Assembly (NCBI RefSeq): GCF_041320275.1
Contig: NZ_CP162023.1
Coordinates: forward strand, 2,790,001-2,854,000
Direction of reading: 5' to 3'
From: Mumia sp. Pv4-285
GTDB lineage: Bacteria > Actinomycetota > Actinomycetes > Propionibacteriales > Nocardioidaceae
Length of the DNA stretch: 64,000 nt
In this document: in pieces, positions 48,389 through 57,971 of the stretch
Layout: every line of letters begins with the position of its first letter
Position numbering within the stretch: the stretch's first letter is position 1
The notes under the pieces: generated by a model
The model's database searches: none
Told to the model about the DNA's origin: nothing
The model's input: the letters and a program-made list of their open reading frames with translations, nothing else
Program-made: the position numbers and the translations under genes

Positions 48389-49443
48389 GACGGGACCACC
48401 ACCGTCGTCGCCTCGGACAGGTCCTCGCCCGTGACCTCGACCATGCCATCGGCGAACAGTCCGACCTCGACCGCCACGTACGAGGTCGCACCGTCGGCGA
48501 CGACCTCCACCCCGTATCCGCCCTCCGCGAGCGCGACGAGCGCGTTCACGGGAACAGCGAGGACGTCCGCGCGCTCCTCCGAGGTGAACGTCACGTCGAC
48601 CGGGGCGGCGTCGAGCCGCCCGAGCCCCGTCTGCTTCGCCATCGTGACCGTCACGGGGACGGTCGTCGTCGTCTCGGCCCCCTGCTCGTCACCTTCCTGC
48701 GTCGTGGCGACGGTGCCCACGTCGCTGACGCGCCCGTCGACGACCGTCCCGTCGGGCAGCGTCACCGTCACCCTGTCTCCCCGCCCGACCGACTCCTGGT
48801 GCTCGACCTCGAGGTCGACGGCGACGGACCGCCGCGTCCGGGTGGTCGTGATCAGCGGGCCGCTGGCGGGGTCCCCGACATCGACCACGTGCGACGCGAC
48901 GCGGACGGCGCCGTCGGACACCACCACGTCGCCCACGTCGACGCGGCCGGTCTCCTCGACGTCCAGGTCCTCCTGCCACTGCTCGACCGCGTCGGCCGTC
49001 GCACTCGTGAACTCCTCGTCGACGGTGAACCCGCCGTACCCCAGCGCCCTCAGGTTGCGCTCGAGCTGCTCGACGTCCGCGCCCTCCACCCCCGTGGACA
49101 GCGACCGGTACGCCGGCACCGTGCCGTACAGCAGGACCACGGGGCGTGCGTCGACCTCGTAGAGGCGCTCACCCCGCTCGACCACCTTCCCGGTGGGCCG
49201 CAGCCACGTGACCGTCCCCCCGACGCGAGACGAGACCGTCGTCGCCGATCCGTAGCCGAGCGTGCCGTCGACCGTCTCGGTCGCGGTCAACGTCGTCCGT
49301 ACGACCTCCGCGGTGGCCGCAGGGGCCGGCTCCTGGGACGAGGGCTGCGGGTCAGCACCGCCGTAGCCGACCGCGGCCGCCGTCGCTCCGGCGATCCCGA
49401 GGCCCGCGCCCGCAGCGACGGCCACCCGCGTCAGCCGCCTCAT
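48385..49443 (-). CDS. HlyD-like periplasmic adaptor with peptidoglycan-binding domain
   Basis: A 352-aa secreted or membrane-anchored adaptor. The head [20 protein letters not shown] is a signal/anchor. [20 protein letters not shown] near residues 72-91 and [10 protein letters not shown] near 234 fit the split lipoyl/beta-barrel parts of HlyD adaptors. Between them [20 protein letters not shown] and the next [18 protein letters not shown] near 120-165 form a PG_binding_1 domain. ATGA overlaps join it to the lipoprotein upstream and the ATPase downstream. It presumably couples the ABC transporter to the wall. Confidence 0.9.
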   Translation of the reverse strand: MRRLTRVAVAAGAGLGIAGATAAAVGYGGADPQPSSQEPAPAATAEVVRTTLTATETVDGTLGYGSATTVSSRVGGTVTWLRPTGKVVERGERLYEVDARPVVLLYGTVPAYRSLSTGVEGADVEQLERNLRALGYGGFTVDEEFTSATADAVEQWQEDLDVEETGRVDVGDVVVSDGAVRVASHVVDVGDPASGPLITTTRTRRSVAVDLEVEHQESVGRGDRVTVTLPDGTVVDGRVSDVGTVATTQEGDEQGAETTTTVPVTVTMAKQTGLGRLDAAPVDVTFTSEERADVLAVPVNALVALAEGGYGVEVVADGATSYVAVEVGLFADGMVEVTGEDLSEATTVVVPS

Positions 49444-50048
49444 GCCGAGGACCCGTCGGCCTCGTCGCGCGCCCCGGGCTGCAGGTCCGCGCAGGCCTCC
49501 ATCGCCTTGCGGGTCGACTCGTCGTCCTCGAACCGTTGCAGCATCGGTCCGCCGTCGGCCTTCGGGTCGGGCATGTCCACACCGTGCTCACGCATGCAGG
49601 CGGCGAACTCGCGCATCTTCTCGAGCTGCTCCTCGGTGGGCTTGTGCGGCCTGCCGTCGCCCGGGGCCAGCTTGCGGCAGGCCTCCATCGCCTTCTCCAC
49701 CGTGGCCTGGCTGGGGCCGCTGCCTTTCTCGCTCTTGATGGTGATGCGAGGTCCCTTCCCGTCCTCGGACGGCTTCGGGTCCTCCATCGGGACGCCGTTC
49801 TCGCGCATGCACGCCGCGAACTCGAGCGCCTTCTCGTCGTCGGACTTGTCGTTGTCGGACTTGCCGTTGTTGCCGTCGGCGTCCTCGTTCGGCTCGGAGG
49901 TGCCTCCGTCGGCCGTGGCGATTCCATCGTCGCCGCCGGCGGAGCCACCGCACGCGCCGAGCACCAGCATCACGAGGACTGTGACCGGAACGACCAGCAT
50001 CCATCTCGCTGTGCGCCCTCCCGTAGGGGGCCGTGTTGTCGTGTTCAT
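49440..50048 (-). CDS. lipoprotein with duplicated FAACMRE-type Cys motif
   Basis: A 202-aa predicted lipoprotein; the lipobox is VLGAC with acylated Cys33 after helix MLVVPVTVLVMLVLGAC. A disordered Asp/Asn/Gly linker (about 40-72) is followed by two tandem units. Unit 1: FAACMRENGVPMEDPKP (77-93) and MEACRKLAPG (121-130). Unit 2: FAACMREHGVDMPDPKA (148-164) and MEACADLQPG (183-192). Each has two cysteines (80 and 124; 151 and 186), fitting a disulphide or a metal site. No function is recognised. It overlaps the adaptor in ATGA and follows a two-component system, so it is likely a surface partner of the transporter or its sensor. Confidence 0.8.
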   Translation of the reverse strand: MNTTTRPPTGGRTARWMLVVPVTVLVMLVLGACGGSAGGDDGIATADGGTSEPNEDADGNNGKSDNDKSDDEKALEFAACMRENGVPMEDPKPSEDGKGPRITIKSEKGSGPSQATVEKAMEACRKLAPGDGRPHKPTEEQLEKMREFAACMREHGVDMPDPKADGGPMLQRFEDDESTRKAMEACADLQPGARDEADGSSA

Positions 50049-50082
50049 ACCGGCAGCGTCGTCGCACAGCCTCGGTGGTCCC

Positions 50083-51627
50083 TCAAGACGACCTCGAGGT
50101 CTCCTCAGAGTCCGCGCGGCGCGGCAGGACGACCCGGAAGGTCGCACCGTGAGGCACGGTGCGGGACAGCACGACAGCCCCACCGTGCGCCGCAGCGATC
50201 GCCGCCACGATCGAGAGCCCCAGTCCGGCGCCGCCGCCGGTCCCGCGGACCCGACTTCGATCAGGGCGGTAGAGACGGTCGAAGATCCTGGCCGCGTGCT
50301 CCGGCGCCACACCGGTGCCGTCGTCGCGGACCTCCAGGTGCACCGCAGGTCCGGACGGCCAGGTGCCGACGACGGCCTGCGAAGCGCCCGTACGCCCGTC
50401 CGGCCCTCCCGTGCCACGACCGGCGCGGACCGTCACCGTCGTGCCGGGCCCGGTGTGCTCGAGGGCGTTCGCGACCAGGTTCGTCGCCACCTGCCGCAGG
50501 CGTGCCTCGTCGCCCGTCACCGCGACCGGGACCGGCACGCCCACCTCGACCTCGAGCTCCAGGCCGATCGGCCGGCCAGGACACCGCGCGCCGGCGTCTC
50601 GCACCACGTCCGCAGCCACAGCAGCGAGGTCCACGCGTTCCCGCGCCGTGGGCCGTCTCTCGTCCAGGGCCGCGAGCACGAGCATGTCGTCGACCAGCGA
50701 CCCCATCCGTGCCGCCTCGTCCTCGATCCGCCGCATGGCGACGTCGAGCTCCGGGCCCGGTGGCGCGCCGCCGTGGCGGTAGAGCTCGGCGAACCCGCGG
50801 ATCGACGTCAACGGCGTCCGCAGCTCGTGCGACGCGTCCGCGACGAACGCGCGCAGGCGCCGCTCGGACGTCTCCCTGGCGGTCAACGCGCCCTGGAGCC
50901 GGCCGAGCATCGTGTTGAGCGCGAGGCCCAGCCGTCCGGGTTCGGTGTGGGGATCGGTGTCCGGCACACGGGCCTCGAGCGCCCCGCCCGCGATCGCAGC
51001 CGCGGTCCGTTCCATCCGAGTGAGCGGGCGCAGCCCGACGCGGACGACCGCCAGCGCCGCGCCGGCGATGAGGACGACCGCGGCCAGGCTCACGGCCAGC
51101 CCGGTCCAGAGCAGCCGCGTCACCGTCGCCTCGACGTCGGACAGGGAGGCCGCGACCGCGACGTACTCGCCGGTGGGAAGCGAAGAGACCGAGACCCGCC
51201 AGGCGGCGCCGTCCTCGACGTCGTCGACCGTGAACGTCGCGCCGCCGGCGTGGTCGGCGAGGGCCTCGGCCGACGGGAGCTCCGGTCCACCTTCGCCCCC
51301 GGGGCCGACGAGCGCGGTCTCCCGCCCGTCAGGCAGGACCCGGATGATCCGTAGCGTCTCTCCGACGATGTCGTTCACCGTCGTGTTGAGCATCGGTCCC
51401 TGCTCTGCTGCCGACGGTGAGCCCGCGAGGCGCTGCTGGACGACGACCTGACCGGACGTCATGCGCTCTACCTGGACGTCCACGCGGTCGGTCATGTAGC
51501 TCCGCAGCAGGGCGGTTCCGACGAGAGTGACGACGACCAGCGCAGCCCCCGCGGCGACCACCACCACCGCGGTCATGCGGGAGCGGACCGTCCACGACCG
51601 CCACGGCCGAGAGCCGGTCAGTCGCAT
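50083..51627 (-). CDS. sensor histidine kinase of the OmpR-type system
   Basis: A 514-aa class I kinase. An N-terminal helix (about 17-38), an extracytoplasmic sensor (about 45-168), a second helix (LWTGLAVSLAAVVLIAGAAL, about 172-191), HAMP, then the H-box VADASHELRTPLTSIRGFAE near 268-287, N-box RQVATNLVANALEHTG near 382, and G-boxes VRDDGTGVAPEH and GAGLGLSIVAAIAA. ATG at 51627 lies in a TGATG overlap with the regulator. It should sense envelope state and act on the adjacent response regulator. Confidence 0.92.
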   Translation of the reverse strand: MRLTGSRPWRSWTVRSRMTAVVVVAAGAALVVVTLVGTALLRSYMTDRVDVQVERMTSGQVVVQQRLAGSPSAAEQGPMLNTTVNDIVGETLRIIRVLPDGRETALVGPGGEGGPELPSAEALADHAGGATFTVDDVEDGAAWRVSVSSLPTGEYVAVAASLSDVEATVTRLLWTGLAVSLAAVVLIAGAALAVVRVGLRPLTRMERTAAAIAGGALEARVPDTDPHTEPGRLGLALNTMLGRLQGALTARETSERRLRAFVADASHELRTPLTSIRGFAELYRHGGAPPGPELDVAMRRIEDEAARMGSLVDDMLVLAALDERRPTARERVDLAAVAADVVRDAGARCPGRPIGLELEVEVGVPVPVAVTGDEARLRQVATNLVANALEHTGPGTTVTVRAGRGTGGPDGRTGASQAVVGTWPSGPAVHLEVRDDGTGVAPEHAARIFDRLYRPDRSRVRGTGGGAGLGLSIVAAIAAAHGGAVVLSRTVPHGATFRVVLPRRADSEETSRSS

Positions 51628-52325
51628 CACGGCCGTCGCTCACGGAGGGAGTAGCCGACCCCGCGGACGGTCTGGATCAGCGGTGGACCGTGGGCGTCGA
51701 GCTTCTTGCGCAGCGTATAGACGTACGACTCCACGATCGCGCCGCTGCCGTCGAACTCGTAGCTCCAGACCCGGTCGAGGATCTGCGTCTTGCTCACGAC
51801 ACGACCCGCGTTGGCCAGCAGGTAGCGCAGCAGCTTGAACTCCGTCGGTGACACCTCGACGCTGTGCCCGGCACGGCGTACCTCGTGCGCGTCCTCGTCG
51901 AGCTCGAGGTCGGCGTACCGGACGACGGCGTCCTCCTCGCCCGCCTCAGGACGGCTTCGCCGAAGGATCGCGCGGACGCGGAGGACGACCTCCTCGAGGC
52001 TGAACGGCTTGGCGACGTAGTCGTCTCCCCCGGCGGTGAGGCCGGCCACGCGGTCGTCGACACCACCGCGGGCGGTGAGGAAGAGGATCGGGACACGGTG
52101 GTCAGACGCTCGGAGGCGACGCGCGACCTCGAGGCCGTCCAGGTCCGGCAGCATGATGTCGAGCAGGACGAGGTGCGGGTCGTACGCGTCGACGGCTGAC
52201 AGGGCGTCACGGCCTGTGTGGGCCTGCCGGACGTCGAGGTCGACCAGCCGCAGCGTGGAGCTCAGGAGCGTCGTGATGTTGGGCTCGTCGTCGACGACCA
52301 GCACTCGTGCGCCCTGCCCTGCCAT
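51627..52325 (-). CDS. OmpR-family response regulator
   Basis: A 232-aa regulator. Receiver domain 7-120 with acidic pocket VVDDEPN, phospho-acceptor in LVLLDIMLPDLDG near residue 55 and lysine in DYVAKPFSLEE near 106. C-terminal winged helix about 135-230, ending in ESYVYTLRKKLD and TVRGVGYSLRERRP. It starts the operon with the kinase, lipoprotein, adaptor and ABC genes. Upstream lie 11-base-spaced repeats likely to be its own binding site. Confidence 0.94.
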   Translation of the reverse strand: MAGQGARVLVVDDEPNITTLLSSTLRLVDLDVRQAHTGRDALSAVDAYDPHLVLLDIMLPDLDGLEVARRLRASDHRVPILFLTARGGVDDRVAGLTAGGDDYVAKPFSLEEVVLRVRAILRRSRPEAGEEDAVVRYADLELDEDAHEVRRAGHSVEVSPTEFKLLRYLLANAGRVVSKTQILDRVWSYEFDGSGAIVESYVYTLRKKLDAHGPPLIQTVRGVGYSLRERRP

Positions 52326-52344
52326 GAGGTCAGGGTCGCGGACG

Positions 52345-52372
52345 AACCTCACAGGAACCTCGGAACGACCTG
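52345..52372 (-). promoter_or_regulatory. 11-base-spaced direct repeats before the OmpR-type operon
   Basis: On the plus strand AACCTC occurs at 52345-52350 and 52356-52361, and a weaker GACCTG at 52367-52372. The spacing is exactly 11, one helical turn, as for OmpR-family dimers. The site ends 20 bases before the regulator ATG, suggesting autoregulation. Confidence 0.6.
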
Positions 52373-52450
52373 AAGGTTGGCTGAGACCGACGGCCGTCGC
52401 GCTACGGTCGAAGGAACGGCAGCACCTGCCGACGGCGACAGGAGGAACCG

Positions 52451-52864
52451 ATGACGAACGACGTGACGACGCTCTCCGCCGGAGCACGCGAACGGCTCGA
52501 CACCGAGTCCGTGGTCTGGTTGACCACCGTCAACGCCACCGGAGAGCCGATCCCGACGCCGGTGTGGTTCGTCTGGCTCGACGACGAGCTCTGGATCCGC
52601 AGCCAGCCCACCGGCGCCAAGGTCGCCCACGCCGCGGGCAACCCGCACGTGGCGCTCAACCTGAACTCCGACCGGACCGGCGGGGACGTGGTCGTCCTCA
52701 ACGGCACGGCGAAGGTCGAGGAGGCGATGCCGGGTGCGGTGTGGGACGCGTACGAGAGGAAGTACGCCGACCAGATCACCGGCCTCGGCTACACGCCGAC
52801 CTCGTTCGCCGACGACTACTCCACGACGTTGCGGGTGACGGTCGGACGCGTACGCGCCTGGTAG
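52451..52864 (+). CDS. PPOX-class F420-dependent oxidoreductase (TIGR03667-type)
   Basis: A 137-aa split-barrel flavin/deazaflavin reductase. LTTVNATGEPIPTPVWFVWL near residues 24-43 and AAGNPHVALNLNSDRTGGDV near 60-79 are typical of actinobacterial F420-dependent members. AGGAGG-like GGAGG lies before ATG 52451. One base separates its stop from the opposing LuxR regulator gene. The substrate is unknown. Confidence 0.85.
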   Translation: MTNDVTTLSAGARERLDTESVVWLTTVNATGEPIPTPVWFVWLDDELWIRSQPTGAKVAHAAGNPHVALNLNSDRTGGDVVVLNGTAKVEEAMPGAVWDAYERKYADQITGLGYTPTSFADDYSTTLRVTVGRVRAW

Positions 52865-52865
52865 A

Positions 52866-53492
52866 TCAGGGCAGGAGCCCAGCGTCTCGCGCTGCCGCCA
52901 CGGCCCCCGTCCTGCTGTCGACGCCAAGCTTGCCGAACACGTGGACGAGGTGTGACTTCACCGTCGCCTCGCTGATGAAGAGCGCCCGGGCGGCCTCGCG
53001 GTTCGACATCCCGTCGGCGACCTTCGCAAGGACCTCGAGCTCGCGGGCCGAGAGCTCGAGCGACGGGTTCTGGAGCCGGTCCACCAGCCGCTGCTGGACG
53101 ACCGCAGCCAGCACGGTCTCCCCGGCCGCAGCCCGGACGACCGCCTGGACGAGCTGGTCTGGCGGCGTGTCCTTCAGCAGGTACCCCGCCGCGCCCGCCT
53201 CCACCGCCCGCAGGATGTCCGCGTCGGTGTCGTAGGTGGTCAGGATCAACACGTAGGGCGGATCCGCCTGACGACGCAGGGCGGAGGTCGCCGCGACCCC
53301 GTCCATCCCGGCGCCGAGCCGCAGATCCATCAAGACGACCTGGGGCCTCGTACGGGTGACCACTCCGAGCGCCTCGTCGCCTGAAGACGCCTCGCCGACC
53401 ACGCGCACGGAGCCGCTCGCGCCCAGCAGCGCCCGCAGTCCGGCGCGCACCACCGGATGGTCGTCCACGAGCACCACGTCCACGAGGGTCAC
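52866..53492 (-). CDS. NarL/LuxR-family response regulator
   Basis: A 208-aa regulator. Receiver 4-118 with VVLVDDHPVVRAG, acceptor Asp in VVLMDLRLGAGMDGV near residue 55 and lysine in GYLLKDTPPDQL near 106. LuxR helix-turn-helix 145-205: LSARELEVLAKVADGMSNRE then ATVKSHLVHVFGKLGV. GTG start in a GTGA overlap with the sensor kinase. It likely controls the divergent ABC exporter through the palindrome at 54784-54809. Confidence 0.94.
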   Translation of the reverse strand: MTLVDVVLVDDHPVVRAGLRALLGASGSVRVVGEASSGDEALGVVTRTRPQVVLMDLRLGAGMDGVAATSALRRQADPPYVLILTTYDTDADILRAVEAGAAGYLLKDTPPDQLVQAVVRAAAGETVLAAVVQQRLVDRLQNPSLELSARELEVLAKVADGMSNREAARALFISEATVKSHLVHVFGKLGVDSRTGAVAAARDAGLLP

Positions 53493-54733
53493 GTCTCCTC
53501 CTGGCCAGGCGGGAGGCTGCTCTCCGTTGGCGGCGTCTGCAACGGGAGAGTCGCCACGACGGCGGTCCCCTGCCCCCGTGCCGTCTCCACCTCGACCGCT
53601 CCACCGAGCTGGGTCAGGCGCTCCCGCATGGCGCGCAACCCGAATCCGGACCGCTCCTCGCTCGCCGCGCCCACCGCCGGATCGAAGCCCACTCCGTCGT
53701 CCACGACGTCGAGCCGCACCGCGTCCTCGGCGTAGGTCAGCGTCACCTGCACCCGCGACGCGCGCGCGTGCTGGCGCGCATTCGAGAGCGCACCTTGGGC
53801 AAGGCGCAGCAGCGCCACGTCGTACGCCGTCGGCGTCGGGCGCGGGTCACCGTCGACCGTCAGCCTGGTGTCGGGCGCACCCGGGTCTGTGATGCGCTCG
53901 ATGAGCCGCGCCAGTGCGCCGGTGAGAGGCACGCCTCCGTCGAGGTCGAGGGGCGCGAGCGCGTGGACGACGCGGCGCGCCTCGTCGAGGTTGTCCGACG
54001 CGGTGCGCTCGATGCGCCGGAGAACGTCGGTCGCATCCTCGGCCCCCGTCAGCCCGGCTCGCGACAGCAGGACGATCGAGGAGAATCCCTGCGCGAGCGT
54101 GTCGTGGATGTCGCGCGCCAGCCGCGCCCGCTCTGCCTCGGCTCCGGCTTCCCGCTGGGCGGCGACGAGGGCGTTCTGGGCGGAGATCAGCTCGTCGCGC
54201 GCACGGACGAGTGCGCGGACAAGCGCCCGACGCCGCGTGTCCTGGGTGACGAGCCGCTCGTACAGGAGCCCCATCCCGACCGCGACCGCCGCGCCGATGC
54301 ACGGTCCGAGCACCCGGGCGACCACGCTGCCGTCCCCCTGCGCGAGCTGCGTCGCGACGACTGCGACGGTCATCAGGACCACGGTCGCGACGGCCGGAAC
54401 GACCGGCAGGACATGGAGGCAGATGAAGAAGATCGCGAAGGCGACCCACGCGAACTCCGCGGACCACAGGACGAGGAGGAGCCACCCGAGAACGAGTCCT
54501 GCGAGCCACACCCGTGCCCGCCAGGTGTCCGTTTGGCGGCGCACCGTCGACACTCCGCCTGCGTACCAGCCGCCGAGCATCACCGCCCCGACGACCGCCA
54601 CGGCGTCGCCGGTCCGCACCGCGCCGATCGCGAGAAGGGCGACGAACAACGCGTGCTGGCCGAGCTGCATGGTGCGCAGCACGGCGGTCTCGTCGGAGCC
54701 GTCTCGCCGGACGGCGTCTTCCACGTCAGTCAT
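53489..54733 (-). CDS. sensor histidine kinase (HisKA_3 type)
   Basis: A 414-aa kinase of the NarX/DesK class. About five membrane helices in residues 25-165 without a large outer domain, so it probably senses within the membrane. The phospho-acceptor is in ARLARDIHDTLAQGFSSIVL near residues 205-224. ATPase motifs: ALSNARQHARASRVQVTLTY near 315 and LDVVDDGVGFDP with GFGLRAMRERLTQLGG. Intramembrane-sensing kinases of this type often detect cell-envelope-active peptides, and an ABC exporter is divergent from it. Confidence 0.93.
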   Translation of the reverse strand: MTDVEDAVRRDGSDETAVLRTMQLGQHALFVALLAIGAVRTGDAVAVVGAVMLGGWYAGGVSTVRRQTDTWRARVWLAGLVLGWLLLVLWSAEFAWVAFAIFFICLHVLPVVPAVATVVLMTVAVVATQLAQGDGSVVARVLGPCIGAAVAVGMGLLYERLVTQDTRRRALVRALVRARDELISAQNALVAAQREAGAEAERARLARDIHDTLAQGFSSIVLLSRAGLTGAEDATDVLRRIERTASDNLDEARRVVHALAPLDLDGGVPLTGALARLIERITDPGAPDTRLTVDGDPRPTPTAYDVALLRLAQGALSNARQHARASRVQVTLTYAEDAVRLDVVDDGVGFDPAVGAASEERSGFGLRAMRERLTQLGGAVEVETARGQGTAVVATLPLQTPPTESSLPPGQEET

Positions 54734-54783
54734 GGTCACCGCCACGGTAGCCGTCGACCCGCCCGAAGCCCCGGGGTTCGACA

Positions 54784-54809
54784 CCGGATCCATCGTTCGA
54801 TGGATCCGG
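54784..54809. promoter_or_regulatory. 26-base palindrome between the kinase and ABC exporter
   Basis: CCGGATCCATCG, TT, CGATGGATCCGG: 12-base perfect arms with a two-base centre. It lies in the divergent promoter region, 51 to 76 bases from the kinase start and 100 or more from the exporter start. Best candidate operator for the LuxR-type regulator. Confidence 0.65.
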
Positions 54810-54908
54810 CCGTCGTCCGTAGGCGTGACTGACGATCGTGCCTGCGGACGATGTCCGGACCGCCTGCGCCGGACACGCTGGAAGCACCCCGAACGAAGGA
54901 GCGAACCC

Positions 54909-55943
54909 GTGTTCCTCGCCCTCCGCGAGCTGCGCAGCGCCCGTGGACGCTTCACGCTGATGACGGCTGTGATCGCGCTCCTCAGCCTGCTCGTCGTGAT
55001 CCTCTCCGGTTTGACCGCCGGCCTGGCGGCCCAGAGCGTGGGCGCGCTGGAGCGTCTCGCAGCCGACCACGTCGCACTCTCCGCACGCGGACCCGACCAG
55101 AGCTCCTTCGACACGAGCGCCGTCACAGCGGCGGATGTCGAACGCCTCGCCCGCACGCCCGGGGTGACCGAGGCTGACGCCTGGGGGGTGACCACCGACC
55201 GGGTCGGCGAGGACGCCGTCGCCGTCCTCGGCGCAGTGCCGCACAGCTCCATCGCCCCCGAGGAGCTCGCTCCGGGGACGGCTGTCACCGATCGCTCCCT
55301 CGGCGTGGCGGTCGGGGACACCGTCCGCGTCGGAACGACCACTCTCCGCGTCGGCGGCACCGTCGACGGCGACATGCTGAACCATCTTCCCGCCGTGTGG
55401 GTCCCTCTCGACGTATGGCAGTCGCTCGCCGGCAGTGGTGGAAAGACCGCCACGGCCGTCGCACTCACCACCGACGACACCTTCGATCCCGCTGCAGCGC
55501 CGCCGGATCTGCAGGTCCAGGCACGGGGCGACGCACGCTCCGCGGTCGGCTCGTACTCCGCCGAGAACGGGTCGCTGACGATGATCCGGGGACTCCTTCT
55601 CGCGGTGAGCGCGCTCGTGGTCGGCGCGTTCTTCACGGTGTGGACCATCCAGCGCACACCCGATCTCGCCGTCCTGAAGGCGATCGGCGCACGGACCGGC
55701 TACCTTCTCCGCGACTCGCTCGGCCAGGCCGCCGTCGTCCTCCTGGCGGGCGCAGGAGCGGGCGCCGTCGTCGGTACCGCGTCCGGGCTCGCGGTGTCGT
55801 CGCAGGTCCCCTTCGTCGTCGACGCGTCGACCACCCTCGGGCCGCTGCTCCTGCTCGTCGCGCTCGGGCTCCTCGGCGCCGCCGCCGCTCTTGGCCGCAT
55901 CGCCGCCGTCGATCCCCTCACCGCCCTTGGAGGTTCCCGATGA
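54909..55943 (+). CDS. FtsX-like ABC transporter permease
   Basis: A 344-aa permease. One helix near the N-terminus (MTAVIALLSLLVVILSGLTA, residues 18-37), a large extracytoplasmic domain, and three C-terminal helices (about 225-340) with RTPDLAVLKAIGARTGYLLR. GTG at 54909 has AAGGAG seven bases upstream. It overlaps the ATPase gene in ATGA. Similar two-gene exporters with a divergent kinase system serve in resistance to envelope-active compounds; that role is inferred. Confidence 0.9.
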   Translation: MFLALRELRSARGRFTLMTAVIALLSLLVVILSGLTAGLAAQSVGALERLAADHVALSARGPDQSSFDTSAVTAADVERLARTPGVTEADAWGVTTDRVGEDAVAVLGAVPHSSIAPEELAPGTAVTDRSLGVAVGDTVRVGTTTLRVGGTVDGDMLNHLPAVWVPLDVWQSLAGSGGKTATAVALTTDDTFDPAAAPPDLQVQARGDARSAVGSYSAENGSLTMIRGLLLAVSALVVGAFFTVWTIQRTPDLAVLKAIGARTGYLLRDSLGQAAVVLLAGAGAGAVVGTASGLAVSSQVPFVVDASTTLGPLLLLVALGLLGAAAALGRIAAVDPLTALGGSR

Positions 55944-56620
55944 CCCGGCTCGCTCTCGACGACGTCACGCTCACGTACCCGGACGGCGACCGCACGCTCG
56001 TCGCGCTCGACCGGGTCTCGCTCCGGGTCGACGCCGGCGAGATCCGTGCCGTCACCGGGCCGTCGGGATCAGGGAAATCGAGCCTTCTCGCCGTCGCCGG
56101 GCTCCTCCAGCGCCCTGACAGCGGCGCCGTCCGGCTGGACGGCGAAGAGCTGACGGGGCGCTCTCGCTGGGAGGACACGCGTGCCCGGCGAGAACGGATC
56201 GGCTTCGTGTTCCAGCAGGCGAACCTGCTCGGGTCACTGACTTCGCTGGAGCAGCTCGAGATGGCCGCCCGCGTCGCCGGCAATCACGGGGCCGAGACCG
56301 ACGCCCGATGCCGCGCACTCCTCGACGCCGTCGGGCTCGAGGGTGAGACCGCCCGGCGGCCGCACCAGCTGTCGGGCGGTCAGCGGCAGCGCGTCGCGAT
56401 CGCGCGCGCGCTGATCAACGCTCCTGCGCTGCTGCTCGTGGATGAGCCGACCTCCGCGCTCGACTCCGCGCGCAGCCGGGAGATCGTGACGCTTCTGGCC
56501 CGGATGACGCACGAGCAGCAGGTGGCGACGGTGCTTGTCACCCACGACCTCGACACGTTGGACCTGGTCGACAGCCGGACCACGCTCGCCGACGGGCGGC
56601 TTCTCGCACCGAAGGCGTGA
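55940..56620 (+). CDS. ABC transporter ATP-binding protein
   Basis: A 226-aa ATPase partner of the permease. Walker [14 protein letters not shown] near residue 39, signature [15 protein letters not shown] near 140, Walker B ALLLVDEPTSALDSARS near 160, H-loop LVTHDLDTL. It lies in an ATGA overlap with the permease gene. Ends 25 bases before the opposing M16 peptidase gene. Confidence 0.95.
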   Translation: MTRLALDDVTLTYPDGDRTLVALDRVSLRVDAGEIRAVTGPSGSGKSSLLAVAGLLQRPDSGAVRLDGEELTGRSRWEDTRARRERIGFVFQQANLLGSLTSLEQLEMAARVAGNHGAETDARCRALLDAVGLEGETARRPHQLSGGQRQRVAIARALINAPALLLVDEPTSALDSARSREIVTLLARMTHEQQVATVLVTHDLDTLDLVDSRTTLADGRLLAPKA

Positions 56621-56645
56621 GAAGCCGCGCCGGTGCAGACCGCGG

Positions 56646-57971
56646 TCAGACGTCGATCGCGTCGAGCGACTCGAACGGGCCCACCACGGCGAGGGCGGGC
56701 TTCCCGGCGAACAGCTGCGCTGCGTCACGGGCGTCGTCGAGCGTGACGGCGTCGATCTTCGCGAGCATCTCGTCGAGTCCGGCGATCTCGCCGTTGAGGA
56801 GGTCGGCCTTGGCGATCCTGCTCATCCGCGACGCGGGATCCTCGAGACCCAGGACGACACTGCCCTTGAGCTGGCCCTTGCCGCGCTCCAGCTCGTCGAG
56901 GCTCGGACCGTGCTCGGCGAAGGCGCCCAGCTCGTCGCGGACGACCTTGAGGACGTCGCCGAGCTTGCCGGGGGCGCATCCCGCGTAGACGCCCAGCATC
57001 CCCGCGTCGGCGTAGTTCGCGCCGAAGGAGTAGACCGAGTACGCGAGGCCACGCTTCTCGCGGATCTCCTGGAAGAGTCGCGACGACATGCCGCCCCCGA
57101 GCACCGCGTTGACCACGCCGAGGGCGTGGCGCCGGTCGTCGCCGCGGGCCAGGCCAGGAAGCGCCGCGACGACGTTCGCCTGCTCGGTCGGCCGGGTGAC
57201 GAGCCCGCGTGCGCGCCGGAAACGGGTCCGACCGTTGCCCTTGCGGGAGGGCGCCGGACCCGCGTCTCCGGCAGCGGCGAGCGAGGACTCGAACGCCGCG
57301 GCGACCTGGGTGACGACACGGTCGTGGTCGACGTTGCCGGCGACGGCCACGACGATGGCCGACGGCACGTAGCGGCGGCGGTAGTAGCGGAGGATCTGCG
57401 CACGGGACAGGCCGCGGATCGTGTGGGGATCGCCTGCGACCGGGCGGCCGAGCGGGGTGTCTCCCCAGGCGAGGGCGGTCGCGAGGTTGTGGACGACGTC
57501 GTCCGGGTCGTCCTCGTTCATCGCGATCTCTTCGAGGATGACGTCACGCTCGGCCTCGACGTCGTCGGCGGTGACCACCGAGTCGGTCACCATGTCGGCG
57601 AGGACGTCGACCGCCAGCGGCAGGTCGTCGTCGAGCACCCGTGCGTGGTAGCACGTGTACTCCTTGCCCGTGAAGGCGTTCATCTCGCCTCCGACCGCCT
57701 CCAGGGCGGCCGAGATCTCGAGCGCCGAGCGCTTCGGCGTCCCCTTGAACAAGAGGTGCTCGAGGAAGTGGGAGGCACCGGAGAGGGTGGGGGTCTCGTC
57801 GCGGGATCCGACCCCCACCCAGATGCCGATGGTGGCCGTCCGCACGCCCGGCATCGCCTCGGTCACCACGCGCAGGCCGCCTTCGAGGACGGTGCGTCGA
57901 ACCAGACCGCCCTCGGTCAGGAGGGTCTGCGTGGTGCCCGGGGTCTGCGCCGGGTCGAGCGGGACGGTCAC
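56646..57971 (-). CDS. M16-family zinc peptidase
   Basis: A 441-aa inverzincin-type protease. The zinc motif H-x-x-E-H is in [20 protein letters not shown] near residues 67-86, with the third ligand Glu in [18 protein letters not shown] near 143-160. The second half is the inactive-like C-terminal domain with [20 protein letters not shown]. Located directly after pnp in a GTGA overlap, the conserved actinobacterial place. Function unknown, probably processing of small peptides. Confidence 0.93.
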   Translation of the reverse strand: MTVPLDPAQTPGTTQTLLTEGGLVRRTVLEGGLRVVTEAMPGVRTATIGIWVGVGSRDETPTLSGASHFLEHLLFKGTPKRSALEISAALEAVGGEMNAFTGKEYTCYHARVLDDDLPLAVDVLADMVTDSVVTADDVEAERDVILEEIAMNEDDPDDVVHNLATALAWGDTPLGRPVAGDPHTIRGLSRAQILRYYRRRYVPSAIVVAVAGNVDHDRVVTQVAAAFESSLAAAGDAGPAPSRKGNGRTRFRRARGLVTRPTEQANVVAALPGLARGDDRRHALGVVNAVLGGGMSSRLFQEIREKRGLAYSVYSFGANYADAGMLGVYAGCAPGKLGDVLKVVRDELGAFAEHGPSLDELERGKGQLKGSVVLGLEDPASRMSRIAKADLLNGEIAGLDEMLAKIDAVTLDDARDAAQLFAGKPALAVVGPFESLDAIDV

